The notes below the pieces were generated by a model. The model had not been told where the DNA came from, ran no database searches, and saw nothing but the letters and a program-made list of their open reading frames with translations. Source: Haliea sp. (GTDB taxonomy: Bacteria; Pseudomonadota; Gammaproteobacteria; Pseudomonadales; Halieaceae). From it: 41,686 nucleotides of DNA. Location: the NCBI GenBank assembly GCA_002862985.1, contig PKCY01000296.1, positions 1 to 41,686 on the forward strand. Reading direction: 5' to 3'. This document shows positions 33,679-41,686 of the stretch, one piece after another; within the stretch, counting starts at the first letter, position 1, and each line of letters starts with the position of its first letter. The position numbers were made by a program, and so were the translations under genes.

Positions 33679-33682
33679 CTCC
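33679..33682 (-). promoter_or_regulatory. Ribosome-binding site supporting GTG start of acyl-CoA dehydrogenase
   Basis: On the minus strand GGAG is followed by the 6-nt spacer TTCCGT and GTG (33672-33670). This start yields the canonical ACAD N-terminus, whereas the upstream ATG at 33729 adds about 19 His-rich residues not usual for the family. Confidence 0.6.
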
Positions 33683-33707
33683 GGGCAGGTGTGGATGTGA
33701 GGAAGTA

Positions 33708-33730
33708 CATGGCGATGATTAATCGCCATG
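33708..33730. repeat. Perfect 9-bp inverted repeat between thiolase and ACAD genes
   Basis: CATGGCGAT (33708-33716) and ATCGCCATG (33722-33730) are separated by GATTA. If ACAD starts at 33672 the element is wholly intergenic, directly downstream of the thiolase stop (33744). There is no T-run, so it is more likely an mRNA hairpin (stability or attenuation) or an operator-like dyad than a terminator. Confidence 0.6.
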
Positions 33731-33743
33731 CATGGGCGAGGTT

Positions 33744-34979
33744 TTAAAGTCGTTCGATAATAATTGCCGGGGCCATGCCGCCGGCGGCGCACATGGTCAC
33801 CAGACCCAATTGCTGATCACGACGCTCAAGTTCATCCAAAATCGTACTAATCAGCAGTGCTCCGGTCGCCCCGATAGGGTGTCCCAGTGCCATGGCGCCG
33901 CCGTTGACATTGACTTTATTGCGGTCTAGATCCAGATCGCGGATAAACTTTTCCGCTACCACGGAGAACGCTTCATTGATTTCGAACAAATCGATGTCGC
34001 CGATAGTCAGCCCGGCTTTCTCCAGCACTCTTTTCGCAGCCGGTACCGGCGCGTTTAGCATCAGGGTAGGACAGTCGCCCATATTGCACATGGCGCGGAT
34101 GCGCGCACGGGGTTTCATTCCATTCGCCTTAGCGTACTCAGGTGATGTCAGTAGCACGGCACCCGCGCCATCAACAACCCCTGAGGAGTTTCCGGCATGA
34201 TGCATATGGGTAATTTCCAGGCCGGGATACTTTTGCAGAATCATATTGCGGAAGGTGATACCGCTATCATCCAGCGGGTAATCGGCCATGGGTGCAAAAG
34301 AGGCTTTCAGTTCAGCCAGACCTTCCAGACTGGTCTGAGGGCGAGGAAACTCTTCCTTGTCCAATGCCAGTGTCCCGTCCAGTGAGTAAACTGGCACCAG
34401 GCTCTTGTCAAAGTAGCCGTTGCTGATGGCGTTGGCTGCATTTTGCTGTGACACAAAGGCTAATGCGTCCAGTGCTTCCCGGTCGATGCCTTCCATACTG
34501 GCTATAGCGTCTGCACAGACCCCCTGGTGTGGTTGGGGGTGCAGTTCCCGCAGTGCCAGGTTGCCGTTGTCCAAAAATGGACTCATGGGAGCACCTTCTT
34601 CGCCGTAGGTAGACATCATTTCCGCACCGCCGCCGATGACCATGTCCTCTGAGCCCGACATAATATTCATGGCGGCCAGGTTCACCGAGGTGATGCCCGA
34701 ACCGCAGAAGCGGTCCAGTGTCATGCCACTGGAGCGGATGTCGTAGCCGGCTTCCAGTGCGGCCATGCGTGCGAGGTCGCCACTCTGGCGTCCGCGCTGG
34801 GAACTGGTACCAAAGATAACGTCGCCGACTTCAGCCGTATTGATATCATTGCGCTCTGCGAGTGCCTTCAACACCGTAGCACCCAGGTGTTGCGGATGCT
34901 GGTCGGCCAATGAACCTTTGCCTTTTTTGCCAATGCCGCGAGGGGTGCGACAGGTATCAATAATCCATGCATCTGACAT
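33744..34979 (-). CDS. Acetyl-CoA acetyltransferase / 3-ketoacyl-CoA thiolase
   Basis: This 411-residue thiolase cleaves 3-ketoacyl-CoA with CoA, or condenses acetyl-CoA. The nucleophile Cys92 is in LDRFCGSGITS. The C-terminal blocks INEAFSVV, GHPIGATGA (His367) and CAAGGMAPA (Cys397, the general acid) are intact. The ribosome-binding site AAGGAG (34988-34993 on the plus map) sits 8 nt before ATG 34979 and overlaps the stop codon of the enoyl-CoA hydratase gene, giving tight coupling. With hydratase, dehydrogenase and kinase it provides the last step of a beta-oxidation round. The 3-hydroxyacyl-CoA dehydrogenase step is not encoded in this operon. Confidence 0.95.
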   Translation of the reverse strand: MSDAWIIDTCRTPRGIGKKGKGSLADQHPQHLGATVLKALAERNDINTAEVGDVIFGTSSQRGRQSGDLARMAALEAGYDIRSSGMTLDRFCGSGITSVNLAAMNIMSGSEDMVIGGGAEMMSTYGEEGAPMSPFLDNGNLALRELHPQPHQGVCADAIASMEGIDREALDALAFVSQQNAANAISNGYFDKSLVPVYSLDGTLALDKEEFPRPQTSLEGLAELKASFAPMADYPLDDSGITFRNMILQKYPGLEITHMHHAGNSSGVVDGAGAVLLTSPEYAKANGMKPRARIRAMCNMGDCPTLMLNAPVPAAKRVLEKAGLTIGDIDLFEINEAFSVVAEKFIRDLDLDRNKVNVNGGAMALGHPIGATGALLISTILDELERRDQQLGLVTMCAAGGMAPAIIIERL

Positions 34980-34991
34980 TGTATTGTCTCC

Positions 34992-35762
34992 TTATTTGCC
35001 TTTCCAGTTGGGGGCGCGTTTCTCAGCAAAGGCGACAGACCCTTCGATGGCATCTTCGCTGGAAAATACGGGTGTGGTTATTTCATTTTGCTTCGTCCAC
35101 ATTTCTTCGGCAGACCACTCGGCAGATTCGAGCACCACCTGCTTACTGACGGCAACTGCCAGCGGGCCGTTTGCAGCGATGCGCGCGGCCAGGGCCTTGG
35201 CAGCTTCCAGTGCAGTGCCTGCGGGCACTATCTCATTCACCAGGCCGAGTTCGTAAGCGCGCTGCGCGCTGATGAAATCGCCCGTCAGCGCCAGTTCCAT
35301 CGCTATGCGCGAAGGAATCTGCCGCGGCAGCTTCATTAGTCCACCAGCGGCGGCAGCGAGGCCGCGCTTCACTTCGGGGATGCCGAACTTGGCATTGTCA
35401 GCAGTCACGATCAGGTCACAGGATATGGCCATTTCCAGGCCGCCGGCTAAAGCATATCCCTCGACTGCAGCGATGAGTGGTTTACGGGGTGAGCGCTCGG
35501 TTAAACCTGCGAACCCTCGACCTTCTACGAAGGGGACTTCGCCGGTGACGAATGCCTTCAAGTCCATGCCTGAGCAAAATGTTCCGCCGGCACCGGTGAT
35601 AATGGCGACACAGATGTCGTGATCACTGTCCAGTTTGTCCAAGGCGGCAGCCACGCCTTCGGCGAGCGCTTTGTTGGCGGCGTTTTTTGCCTTTGGGCGG
35701 TTCAGGGTTACTGTCATGATACCGTCAGTAACGTCTATCAATACTTCATCTGCCATTGTCAT
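34992..35762 (-). CDS. Enoyl-CoA hydratase/isomerase (crotonase family)
   Basis: This 256-residue crotonase-fold protein hydrates 2-enoyl-CoA. The oxyanion-hole segments CSGMDLKAF (63-71) and EGYALAGGLEMA (101-112), and both catalytic-site glutamates, Glu110 (GGLE) and Glu130 (GIPEVKRGL), are present, as in rat mitochondrial hydratase (Glu144, Glu164). Two in-frame ATGs (35762 and 35756) compete; GAGG lies 3 or 9 nt upstream, so 35756 may be the real start. It is 12 bp upstream of the thiolase gene and 58 bp downstream of the kinase gene. Isomerase or other crotonase activities cannot be excluded. Confidence 0.93.
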   Translation of the reverse strand: MTMADEVLIDVTDGIMTVTLNRPKAKNAANKALAEGVAAALDKLDSDHDICVAIITGAGGTFCSGMDLKAFVTGEVPFVEGRGFAGLTERSPRKPLIAAVEGYALAGGLEMAISCDLIVTADNAKFGIPEVKRGLAAAAGGLMKLPRQIPSRIAMELALTGDFISAQRAYELGLVNEIVPAGTALEAAKALAARIAANGPLAVAVSKQVVLESAEWSAEEMWTKQNEITTPVFSSEDAIEGSVAFAEKRAPNWKGK

Positions 35763-35820
35763 AGTCCTCGTCTTTAAGTGAACAATAAAAGTGTCCGGTC
35801 TGTATCTGCCGGTGTGTGAA

Positions 35821-36843
35821 TCAGTCTGTCAACATCATCGCCAAATCGGATAGTTGTCCAACGGCGTCGCCCTGAGAATCTGCCTCGGCACTGGAAGCTG
35901 TGCCGATTTGCGCACGCTTGACGATTCCTTGCAAAATGGCTGCCAGGCGGAACAGGGAAAACACCAGATAAAAATTCCAGTTCTCGATGCCATCGCGACC
36001 GGTACGTTCACAGTAACGGGCGATATACTCTTCGTCTGTGGGAATGCCCAGTGAAGCGCGGTCAACACCGCCTAAACCCTTGACGCGTCCCTCACGGGGC
36101 AGCATCCAGGCCATGCACTGATTGGCCAGATCCGCCAGCGGATGACCTAGAGTGGACAGTTCCCAGTCGAGCAGCGCGATAACCCTGGGTTCGGTGGGGT
36201 GGAACATCATGTTGTCCAGCCGGTAGTCGCCGTGAACCAGGGTGACAGTGCCATCATCCTGAGGCATTTTGGCCGCCAGCCAGACCATCAGGGAGTCCAT
36301 GGAAGGAATAGAGCGAGTTTCAGAGGAGTGATACTGCTTACTCCAGCGATCCAATTGCCGCTGGAAGTAATTTCCCGGCCGGCCAAAGTCCTTAAGCCCC
36401 ACCGCGTCAATATCGACGTTGTGCAGGGCGGCCATGGTCTGGTTCATCGCATCGTAGATAGCCGCGCGCTCGGCGTTGTCAGCGGCCTCCGGGAGCAGGG
36501 GGTCCCACAGAATTCGGCCCTCCTTGTATTCCATAACGTAGAACATGGAGCCAATAATACTCTCGTCTTCGCACAATACATGGGTGTTCGGAACGGGCAC
36601 GTCTGTATCGCGCAGGGCGCTGATAACACGAAACTCCCGATCCACGGCGTGAGCGGATTTTAAGAGTTCTCCTGGTGGTTTGCGGCGCAGAACATAAGGG
36701 TGTCCGTCGGCGCTGCATATCTTGAACGTGGGATTGGACTGGCCGCCGTCGAATTTTTCAGCCGAGAGGGGCCCGGTGAAGTCAGGAATATGCCGCGTTA
36801 GGTACTCTGAGAGGCTTTGGATATCGAGTGTTTGTGTCTTCAT
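35821..36843 (-). CDS. APH-like phosphotransferase of the ACAD10/ACAD11 (LvaA) type
   Basis: This 340-residue kinase-fold protein has the block YVLRRKPPGELLKSAHAVDRE (starting at 50), characteristic of the kinase domain of animal ACAD10/ACAD11 and of bacterial acyl-CoA-linked phosphotransferases. Catalytic HGDYRLDN (204-211; Asp206 base, Asn211 metal) and metal-binding DWE (Asp226) are intact. In Pseudomonas levulinate catabolism LvaA, of this family, phosphorylates 4-hydroxyacyl-CoA; aminoglycoside phosphotransferases share only the fold. It is first in the minus-strand operon, with a purine-rich AAGAAAAG before its ATG. The neighbours (hydratase, thiolase, ACAD11-like dehydrogenase) fit hydroxy-acid catabolism rather than antibiotic resistance. 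Confidence 0.88.
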   Translation of the reverse strand: MKTQTLDIQSLSEYLTRHIPDFTGPLSAEKFDGGQSNPTFKICSADGHPYVLRRKPPGELLKSAHAVDREFRVISALRDTDVPVPNTHVLCEDESIIGSMFYVMEYKEGRILWDPLLPEAADNAERAAIYDAMNQTMAALHNVDIDAVGLKDFGRPGNYFQRQLDRWSKQYHSSETRSIPSMDSLMVWLAAKMPQDDGTVTLVHGDYRLDNMMFHPTEPRVIALLDWELSTLGHPLADLANQCMAWMLPREGRVKGLGGVDRASLGIPTDEEYIARYCERTGRDGIENWNFYLVFSLFRLAAILQGIVKRAQIGTASSAEADSQGDAVGQLSDLAMMLTD

Positions 36844-37419
36844 AATCTTTTCTTCGTCGATTGTCTGGTGCTATGAAAAGCCGTGGCAAAGTCTGTGCCG
36901 TGGGTGCGTGTCGGACAATGACGGCCGGCATCAAATTAATGTACCGGAGCTTACACTGTCTTTGCACCTCGTGGGTGCCAATAGTGAAGAGAAAGTTCCG
37001 GGTACCCCGATTGGCCTATCGTCAGGAAAGGGCCTGTAGCGAGCAGGTGTTAGCTCCAACGGAGCGGTAATTTGGCGTTATGACTGTGCCCGCTGCCAGG
37101 TAAACGCTGACCTTCTGGTTCGAAACTGGAAAGTTGTATGGTCCAGGGGTTACCGCCTTGTCAATTCGGCGGTCGCTGCCGGTGCTGGCGAGCCATTTTG
37201 CGAAGTAACTATTCCCGGTTGACACCCAGTTAGGGCATGCACGACACTTACAAGGCTCGGGCCTCTGCAACCCTTGAAAGCAATAAATAGCGCCGTAGAA
37301 AACAACGATTGGCATACCGAGTAGCCATTAAATAGACCGTACCGCGGCGTTAGACGAATAAACGGTCCCGCAATTGGCGCTCGCTTTCCTGGGGCGCCAC
37401 CAACCCCTCGAGGAAAATA
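36844..37419. other. Intergenic region upstream of kinase operon and SprT-like gene
   Basis: These 576 bases lie between divergent genes. They should contain promoters in both directions. Small hairpins are present, for example GCACC-TCGTG-GGTGC (36964-36978) and GCTCC-AAC-GGAGC near 37052, neither with a T-run. A 97-codon minus-strand frame (37022-37315) has no ribosome-binding site or recognisable similarity. No tRNA, attC site or IS end was convincing. Confidence 0.5.
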
Positions 37420-37950
37420 GTGGCGCTAGCAGACGAGGTTCAACCTATTGGGGAGCCGCAACAACATCAAGTTCAGGTGGCGACCGAGGGATATATCCGT
37501 CTTGCGGAGAGCATTTTTGATCGTCGCCTCGATCGTGTGCCCGTGCTGTTCGACCTGCGGGGGCAATCAGCGGGGATGTTCAAGACAATTGGCGAGCGAC
37601 GGCTGATTCGCTACAACCCCTGGATATTTGGCAAATATTTTGAGCTAAACTTGCATGATACGGTGCCGCATGAGGTGGCGCATTTTGTCGTGCATGAAGT
37701 CTATCCCCGGCGCGGTGTGAAGCCCCATGGGCCTGAGTGGCAGGATCTTATGGTTCGATTTGGTGTCGATCCAGATGTCACTTTCAATTTGGATTTGGAG
37801 GGTGTGCCGCAGCGCCGCCAGTCGACTCACCGCTACTTCTGTGGTTGTCAATTGCACGAGGTTTCAACCACCCGGCACAATCGCGCTAAGCGCGGGAGAG
37901 TGCGCTATCACTGCGTGAGTTGTGATGGGAGCCTCGTCTATGTTCCCTAG
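37420..37950 (+). CDS. SprT-like zinc metalloprotein
   Basis: This 176-residue protein has the HExxH zinc motif PHEVAHFV (His84, Glu85, His88), a probable third ligand His103 in KPHGPEW, and a C-terminal zinc-ribbon-like region with Cys141, Cys143, Cys165 and Cys168 (CGC...CVSC). This is the layout of the SprT family, related to eukaryotic Spartan proteases that remove DNA-protein crosslinks; E. coli SprT is 165 aa. The start is GTG at 37420, well supported by GAGGA 5-6 nt upstream. Cytosolic; no operon partners. It is convergent with the DUF748 gene with an 18-bp gap. Function in bacteria is poorly known. Confidence 0.88.
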   Translation: MALADEVQPIGEPQQHQVQVATEGYIRLAESIFDRRLDRVPVLFDLRGQSAGMFKTIGERRLIRYNPWIFGKYFELNLHDTVPHEVAHFVVHEVYPRRGVKPHGPEWQDLMVRFGVDPDVTFNLDLEGVPQRRQSTHRYFCGCQLHEVSTTRHNRAKRGRVRYHCVSCDGSLVYVP

Positions 37951-37968
37951 GGTGCCAAAGGGTGGGCA

Positions 37969-40785
37969 CTAGCTTTCAATCCCCATTTCCACGCCGCTAA
38001 AGTTATTATCTTCTTCGGCAAGGCTGGCCTTGCCGATCACCGCACGCTCGGGAGGCAGTGCCGCTTCGTTGAGCAGGTAGCGTTTCACGGTTGCTGCGCG
38101 TTCCTGGGCGAGTTCCTGCAACTGTATATCAGGTATGCCGATACTCTCAACGACCAGCAAATACTGTTCGCGCGTCGTCGGTGCTACTGCATCAGTCTTG
38201 CTTGCCGCTATGGTCTTGAAGCGCCTGTTGATCGCCTCTTCCCAATTCGGACCTTTGGCAGTGACTTCTTCTGCGGGCAGCCCCGCTGCCAGCAATTGCA
38301 CGGTGAGTGCGTTTTTCTGCATACGCTCCCGGTCGGCTGCAAGGTTTAGGCGGCCAGTAAGGACTAGAGATAGCTGTGGTCGTTGTTCTAGTGCAGTGGC
38401 GAGCTGGGTCAATTTCTCTTTACTGGCATCATCCAATTGCGCAGAGCCCGAGGCGAACGTGATGGTTTGCAAGTCCTCTTGGGTGTCGACCAAGCCGGCC
38501 AGCAGTGTGAAAGGTGAGGTGATCGCCTTGGTAAGGATGTTGATGAACGCCTTGAAGATGACCCCACCCAGCGCAAACGATGGATTGTCGACGTCTCCTG
38601 ATACAGGCACCTGCAAGTCAATCACGCCGTTGGAGTCCGTCAGAATCGCCAGCGCAAGTTCCAGTGGCAGATTCACTGCTTTATCACTGGGTACTTTCTC
38701 GCCCAGTTTCAATTTTTCGATGCGAATGCTGTTGTCACCCTCAAGGTGATAGTCATTTAAAGTATAGTGTAGTTTCAGATTGAGCAGCCCGCGGTCTATC
38801 GCATACCCAGCGTAAGTTCCTGTGTAGGGCGACAAACGTGCCATATCAACCCCGTTGAAAGTCAGGTTCAAGTCGAGATCCGCAGGTGAGGCAAGTGGAG
38901 ACGCGTTACCGGTCAATGCTACCGGGGCATAACCGTCCACGGAGCCCTTGATTTCCACCTTGGCCGCCCCTGCCGGGTCCGAACTGATATTGAGAATTTC
39001 TCCTTCGAGCTCACCAATCACGGTGCGAAACTGGATGGGCAAAGACTGATCCATAAAATCGATTTCGCTGTCACTGATTTGTATGACAGGAATGCTGATA
39101 GACCAGGGCTTTTCCTCGGTCAGGTTTTTCGCGACCTGCTGAGCATCATCGCCCACCTCCTTTTTCCAAATGTTGGAGGCGTTGATGGATCCGTCTTCTT
39201 TGATGTGCAGGCGGCCGGTGTAGCTTTCGATCGACAGTTTTTTCAGTTCCAGGTGATGTTGTTCCATGTCCACACTTAAACCGTCAAAACGTACGGCACT
39301 AAAACCTGTGAGCATGGTTTCGGCGTCTTCCTGACTGGCAGAAAAATCGCGGATGATGGCGTTTAGCGCTATTGTTGAGGCTTCAAATTCCTGCAGCGTC
39401 AATTGGCCTTCGACACCCGCCTGACCGCCTGAAATCTTCGCCTTGAGCGCGTTGGGCAGGTTGGGGTTGAACCAGACTAGGGGCAGGCTGTCCAGTGTGT
39501 AGCTAAATGCGCCGTTCCCCTCAGCTAGCGCTAGTTTGCCGTTCACGTCAATATTGGCCTGTTCATTCACAGCCAGTTTCAGGGTGAGTTCTGTTTCTCC
39601 GGAAAGGGGCCAGGTAATATTCTTGAGGGAGGCTTCTATCGGTGTTACGTCAAGCTGCGAGGGTTCGGTGATTTTTGAGCGCCAGCGCAGGCCGCTATTC
39701 GTCATCTGCGCCTGATTGAGGGCGATGGTCCAGCTGCCGGCACCGTCATCTTTCTCGGCGGCTGAAGAACCATCTGCAGGCAAGTCCAGGGTAAAGAGTT
39801 GTTGCAGGCTTACCTGCGAGTCTTCGAGCCAGGTGGCTACTTGCAGGCCCTCGATGGCCAGGTTGTCTATGGTTACACTGGTGGCCTTACTATCTATATC
39901 GACAGCAGTAATATCCAGTTTGTTGAGGCCTAGCAGCGTGTCGGCGAGTTGATCCGGGTGTGCTGGCACAATGTCCAGCACCGAAAGTCCGATATGGCCA
40001 TCGCTAATGCTATAACTCAACGTGTCGCCCCAGTTGATTGTATACTTTCCGCCGACGGCAAGGCGCCCATCCTTCAATTCAAATTCCAACCACGGCTCAG
40101 CAAACCGCCACAGGGTCAGCAGGCTGACATTGGATAGCGACAGCAGACCCTGGCTGCTTTGAGTGGGTATAGAGACCATGCCCTCCCAGTGCAGCTTGCC
40201 GCCACGCTCCCCCTCAACATCCACGCTATAGGGTTGACCCTCCTCAAACACTGTAGATAAATCCTTCACGTGGACGTTGAGACCGTTCCATTCGCTGTGA
40301 TAGGGCGTGTCCCGTGCGTTGTCTGTTATCAAAAGAGTTTTGGCCTGGATGTCGAGGTCGCGGACGGTAACACCGGGCACATTTCCGCTGTCTGCCCCGG
40401 GTGATTCCTCTTCTGGGTCGCTGGCTAAAAGGTCGGAGAAGTTAAATTTGTCATCGGCTTCGCGCACCACGTCGACAAAAATATCATGCACTTTTATGGT
40501 GTCAAATACCCAGCCACTGCGCCAAAGACTTTCCATTGACAAATCTACCGACGCCTCGCTAAAGGAGGCAAAGGGCTTGCCGTTTGTGTCACTTAATTCA
40601 GCCTCGCTCACACTCAGGCTGACCATGAACGGGTTTAGCAGGACCCAGCTAGTGTGTAACTGGCGCCCATATGTCTCTTGCACATACTTGTGTGGGAAGT
40701 AGTTGAGAGCCGGGGTTAAAATTAGAAGAGCAATCGCGACGTAGGCGATATAGATAATGGCGGCGATCCGCAAAAACTTTTGCAC
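37969..40785 (-). CDS. DUF748 (AsmA-like) envelope protein
   Basis: This 938-residue protein has an N-terminal transmembrane helix (about 7-27) and otherwise a periplasmic, beta-rich sequence, as expected of DUF748/AsmA-like proteins. Relatives in the AsmA/TamB/YhdP superfamily bridge the two membranes and carry phospholipids. An AsmA-like segment around residue 650 (DLDLNLTFNGVDMARLSPYTGTYAGY, read as separate short blocks) is typical of DUF748. Near residue 770 begins an OmpA-like stretch (ITFASGSAQL, then a helix and LVLTGR) that could contact peptidoglycan, though the usual OmpA metal-binding residues are not evident. It is monocistronic, with the ATG after an A/T-rich region. Role in lipid transport or envelope integrity is inferred. 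Confidence 0.85.
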   Translation of the reverse strand: MQKFLRIAAIIYIAYVAIALLILTPALNYFPHKYVQETYGRQLHTSWVLLNPFMVSLSVSEAELSDTNGKPFASFSEASVDLSMESLWRSGWVFDTIKVHDIFVDVVREADDKFNFSDLLASDPEEESPGADSGNVPGVTVRDLDIQAKTLLITDNARDTPYHSEWNGLNVHVKDLSTVFEEGQPYSVDVEGERGGKLHWEGMVSIPTQSSQGLLSLSNVSLLTLWRFAEPWLEFELKDGRLAVGGKYTINWGDTLSYSISDGHIGLSVLDIVPAHPDQLADTLLGLNKLDITAVDIDSKATSVTIDNLAIEGLQVATWLEDSQVSLQQLFTLDLPADGSSAAEKDDGAGSWTIALNQAQMTNSGLRWRSKITEPSQLDVTPIEASLKNITWPLSGETELTLKLAVNEQANIDVNGKLALAEGNGAFSYTLDSLPLVWFNPNLPNALKAKISGGQAGVEGQLTLQEFEASTIALNAIIRDFSASQEDAETMLTGFSAVRFDGLSVDMEQHHLELKKLSIESYTGRLHIKEDGSINASNIWKKEVGDDAQQVAKNLTEEKPWSISIPVIQISDSEIDFMDQSLPIQFRTVIGELEGEILNISSDPAGAAKVEIKGSVDGYAPVALTGNASPLASPADLDLNLTFNGVDMARLSPYTGTYAGYAIDRGLLNLKLHYTLNDYHLEGDNSIRIEKLKLGEKVPSDKAVNLPLELALAILTDSNGVIDLQVPVSGDVDNPSFALGGVIFKAFINILTKAITSPFTLLAGLVDTQEDLQTITFASGSAQLDDASKEKLTQLATALEQRPQLSLVLTGRLNLAADRERMQKNALTVQLLAAGLPAEEVTAKGPNWEEAINRRFKTIAASKTDAVAPTTREQYLLVVESIGIPDIQLQELAQERAATVKRYLLNEAALPPERAVIGKASLAEEDNNFSGVEMGIES

Positions 40786-41106
40786 TACTAAAAATCCTTT
40801 AATGTATGGGTTAAGGTCTAATATAATGGATAGCGCGGATGATGCCCACTGTGGCCATAGGAGCTAAAGTCAGTCTTTCGTAAGCCGCTGTTTCCGATAA
40901 ATATATTCGCCTCACATCAGCAGAGTTTACCGTTTGTCCTTCGATATGTGTAATGCTTTTGCCCCTGCTAACGCCGCTGGTAGTTACCGTCAGACATAAA
41001 TAACATAGATCTCCCATGACCCGGGCCACTGCTGCTTTATAAAAATACCTACTAACGGCACACCTTTTATTTGCACTATAATTGGGGTTTTACTGGCAGG
41101 TGTTTC
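40786..41106. other. Intergenic region between divergent DUF748 and lipoprotein genes
   Basis: These 321 bases carry no convincing gene; a 72-codon minus-strand frame looks like chance. It should contain the promoters of both flanking genes. The only clear element is a TATAAT box at 41077-41082. Confidence 0.5.
41077..41082 (+). promoter_or_regulatory. Perfect -10 box TATAAT upstream of lipoprotein gene
   Basis: TATAAT lies 24 bp before ATG 41107 and is preceded by an A/T-rich stretch. No good -35 match lies 16-18 bp upstream, so promoter assignment rests on the -10 and position only. Confidence 0.35.
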
Positions 41107-41686
41107 ATGATCATTGTTATTACGTCTGTGGTTCGCGCGTCCCTACTCTTACTGGTCACAGTGCTCACCTCCTGTGGCGGCGGCGGGGGCTCGGGTGGCT
41201 CCTCCTTGGCGGGGAATGGTAATGGCGCTTCCGCATTGACGAATGACCCGGCACTGGTGATCTTCAACGATCCCGGTACGGGTCCATGGGAGCTGGTAGC
41301 AGCGGAGGCTTTAATCGAAGAATGTGGCCTGGATCCAGACATTCTCGCCAGCGTCGATGAAACCGCACCGTTCTCTTACGCTATCGTTCGCTACGGAAAA
41401 CTGTGCCACGAATTTTACCACCCCGATATGCCCGGGAAAAATGAGCCCGTTAATAATTATTCATCCACTAAAACGCTGGCCGCCACTCTGGTGGGGCGCG
41501 CGATTTTAATGAGCGAAGATCTGCCGAAGCCACTGCGCGACACGGATCGCATGGACGCGTGGGTCGATGATATTAGCTTTAATCCCGACGCTCAGGTTGC
41601 ACACGTTCTCGCGATGTTGGGATACAATGAGAGTCTAGAGTTTGGCCAGCGCATCTATTCCTACGATGCCGGCGGTTCCCGTGAAA
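41107..41686 (+). CDS. Lipoprotein with SxxK motif, beta-lactamase-like serine hydrolase (3' end outside window)
   Basis: The frame runs from ATG 41107 to the window end without a stop, 193 codons so far. The signal peptide ends in a lipobox, L-T-S-Cys23, followed by a glycine/serine-rich linker (residues 24-42), so the product is probably lipid-anchored in the envelope. The segment NNYSSTKTLAATLVGRAI contains S119-x-x-K122, the motif of class C beta-lactamase / penicillin-binding-protein-like serine hydrolases, after the typical AIVRYGKLCHE strand. Later motifs (Y-x-N, K-T/S-G) are beyond or near the edge and cannot be checked. CAGG 6 nt before the ATG is a fair ribosome-binding site. Likely an esterase or peptidase of the 'Beta-lactamase' family, not necessarily resistance. 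Confidence 0.72.
   Translation, partial: MIIVITSVVRASLLLLVTVLTSCGGGGGSGGSSLAGNGNGASALTNDPALVIFNDPGTGPWELVAAEALIEECGLDPDILASVDETAPFSYAIVRYGKLCHEFYHPDMPGKNEPVNNYSSTKTLAATLVGRAILMSEDLPKPLRDTDRMDAWVDDISFNPDAQVAHVLAMLGYNESLEFGQRIYSYDAGGSRE

Noticed and set aside
35821-36843. Aminoglycoside resistance gene (APH fold)
   Set aside because: The RRKPPGELLKSAHAV block and beta-oxidation neighbours place it with ACAD10/11- and LvaA-type kinases, not antibiotic phosphotransferases.
37117-37127. GGTTCGAAACT resembling a tRNA T-loop
   Set aside because: Flanking bases do not pair into a T-stem on either strand, and no acceptor or anticodon arms are visible.
37022-37315. 97-codon minus-strand frame in the 576-bp intergenic region
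   Set aside because: No ribosome-binding site before its ATG and no recognisable family or motif. Kept only as part of the intergenic description.
37340-37360. GTTAGAC resembling an integron attC core site
   Set aside because: No matching RYYYAAC partner, no second site and no cassette-like gene or integrase nearby.
1-41686. Prophage, insertion sequence, CRISPR array, rRNA or tRNA genes
   Set aside because: No transposase, integrase, phage structural gene, regularly spaced repeat or structural RNA was recognisable on either strand.

Overview
This window is ordinary chromosomal DNA from a Gram-negative, aerobic, lipid-using gammaproteobacterium. A marine Cellvibrionales/Halieaceae- or Spongiibacteraceae-like lineage is my best guess, inferred from gene content only. 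Two putative lipoproteins, an RND efflux pair, an AsmA-like envelope protein and many beta-oxidation enzymes fit this. I see no phage, IS, CRISPR, tRNA, rRNA or recognisable transcription factor. The window cuts two genes: an ammonium transporter at the left end and a SxxK serine-hydrolase lipoprotein at the right end.

Layout. 1-5.4 kb: Amt tail with a clear terminator, an epoxide-hydrolase-like alpha/beta hydrolase, Ppx/GppA, and a membrane-anchored DUF3604 protein. 5.7-9.7 kb: fumC and acnA, two TCA-cycle enzymes in one tight minus-strand pair. 10.4-11.5 kb: an AI-2E-family permease whose stop codon overlaps that of the convergent operon. 11.5-19.1 kb: a compact eight-gene minus-strand operon of DUF1445, pxpA, pxpB, pxpC, DUF4392, a D-amino-acid aminotransferase-like gene, alanine racemase and an acyl-CoA synthetase. 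19.3-23.9 kb, plus strand: thioesterase II, an acyl-CoA synthetase and a VolA-like lipase lipoprotein. 24.0-29.5 kb, minus strand: an iron-type alcohol dehydrogenase and an RND permease with its adaptor. 29.7-31.4 kb: a DUF3336-patatin phospholipase. 31.6-36.8 kb, minus strand: APH-like kinase, enoyl-CoA hydratase, thiolase, acyl-CoA dehydrogenase and a fatty acid hydroxylase. 37.4-40.8 kb: a SprT-like metalloprotein and a DUF748 protein.

The most interesting unit is the 11.5-19.1 kb operon. Its enzymes can be chained as L-Ala to D-Ala (racemase), D-Ala plus 2-oxoglutarate to D-Glu (aminotransferase), D-Glu to 5-oxoproline (DUF1445 and DUF4392, the two halves of the animal D-glutamate cyclase DGLUCY, here separate genes), and 5-oxoproline to glutamate (PxpABC, ATP-dependent). 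This looks like a dedicated route for D-glutamate and D-alanine, possibly for peptidoglycan-derived D-amino acids. The families are recognised from sequence. The assembled pathway, and especially the stereochemical step, is inference.

A second unit worth attention is the 31.6-36.8 kb operon. It has, as separate genes, the kinase and dehydrogenase domains that are fused in animal ACAD10/ACAD11 and that act on 4-hydroxyacyl-CoA in bacterial levulinate (Lva) pathways. It may therefore degrade 4-hydroxy fatty acids. Together with the VolA-like lipase, patatin and acyl-CoA synthetases, this suggests a cell that scavenges and remodels external lipids.
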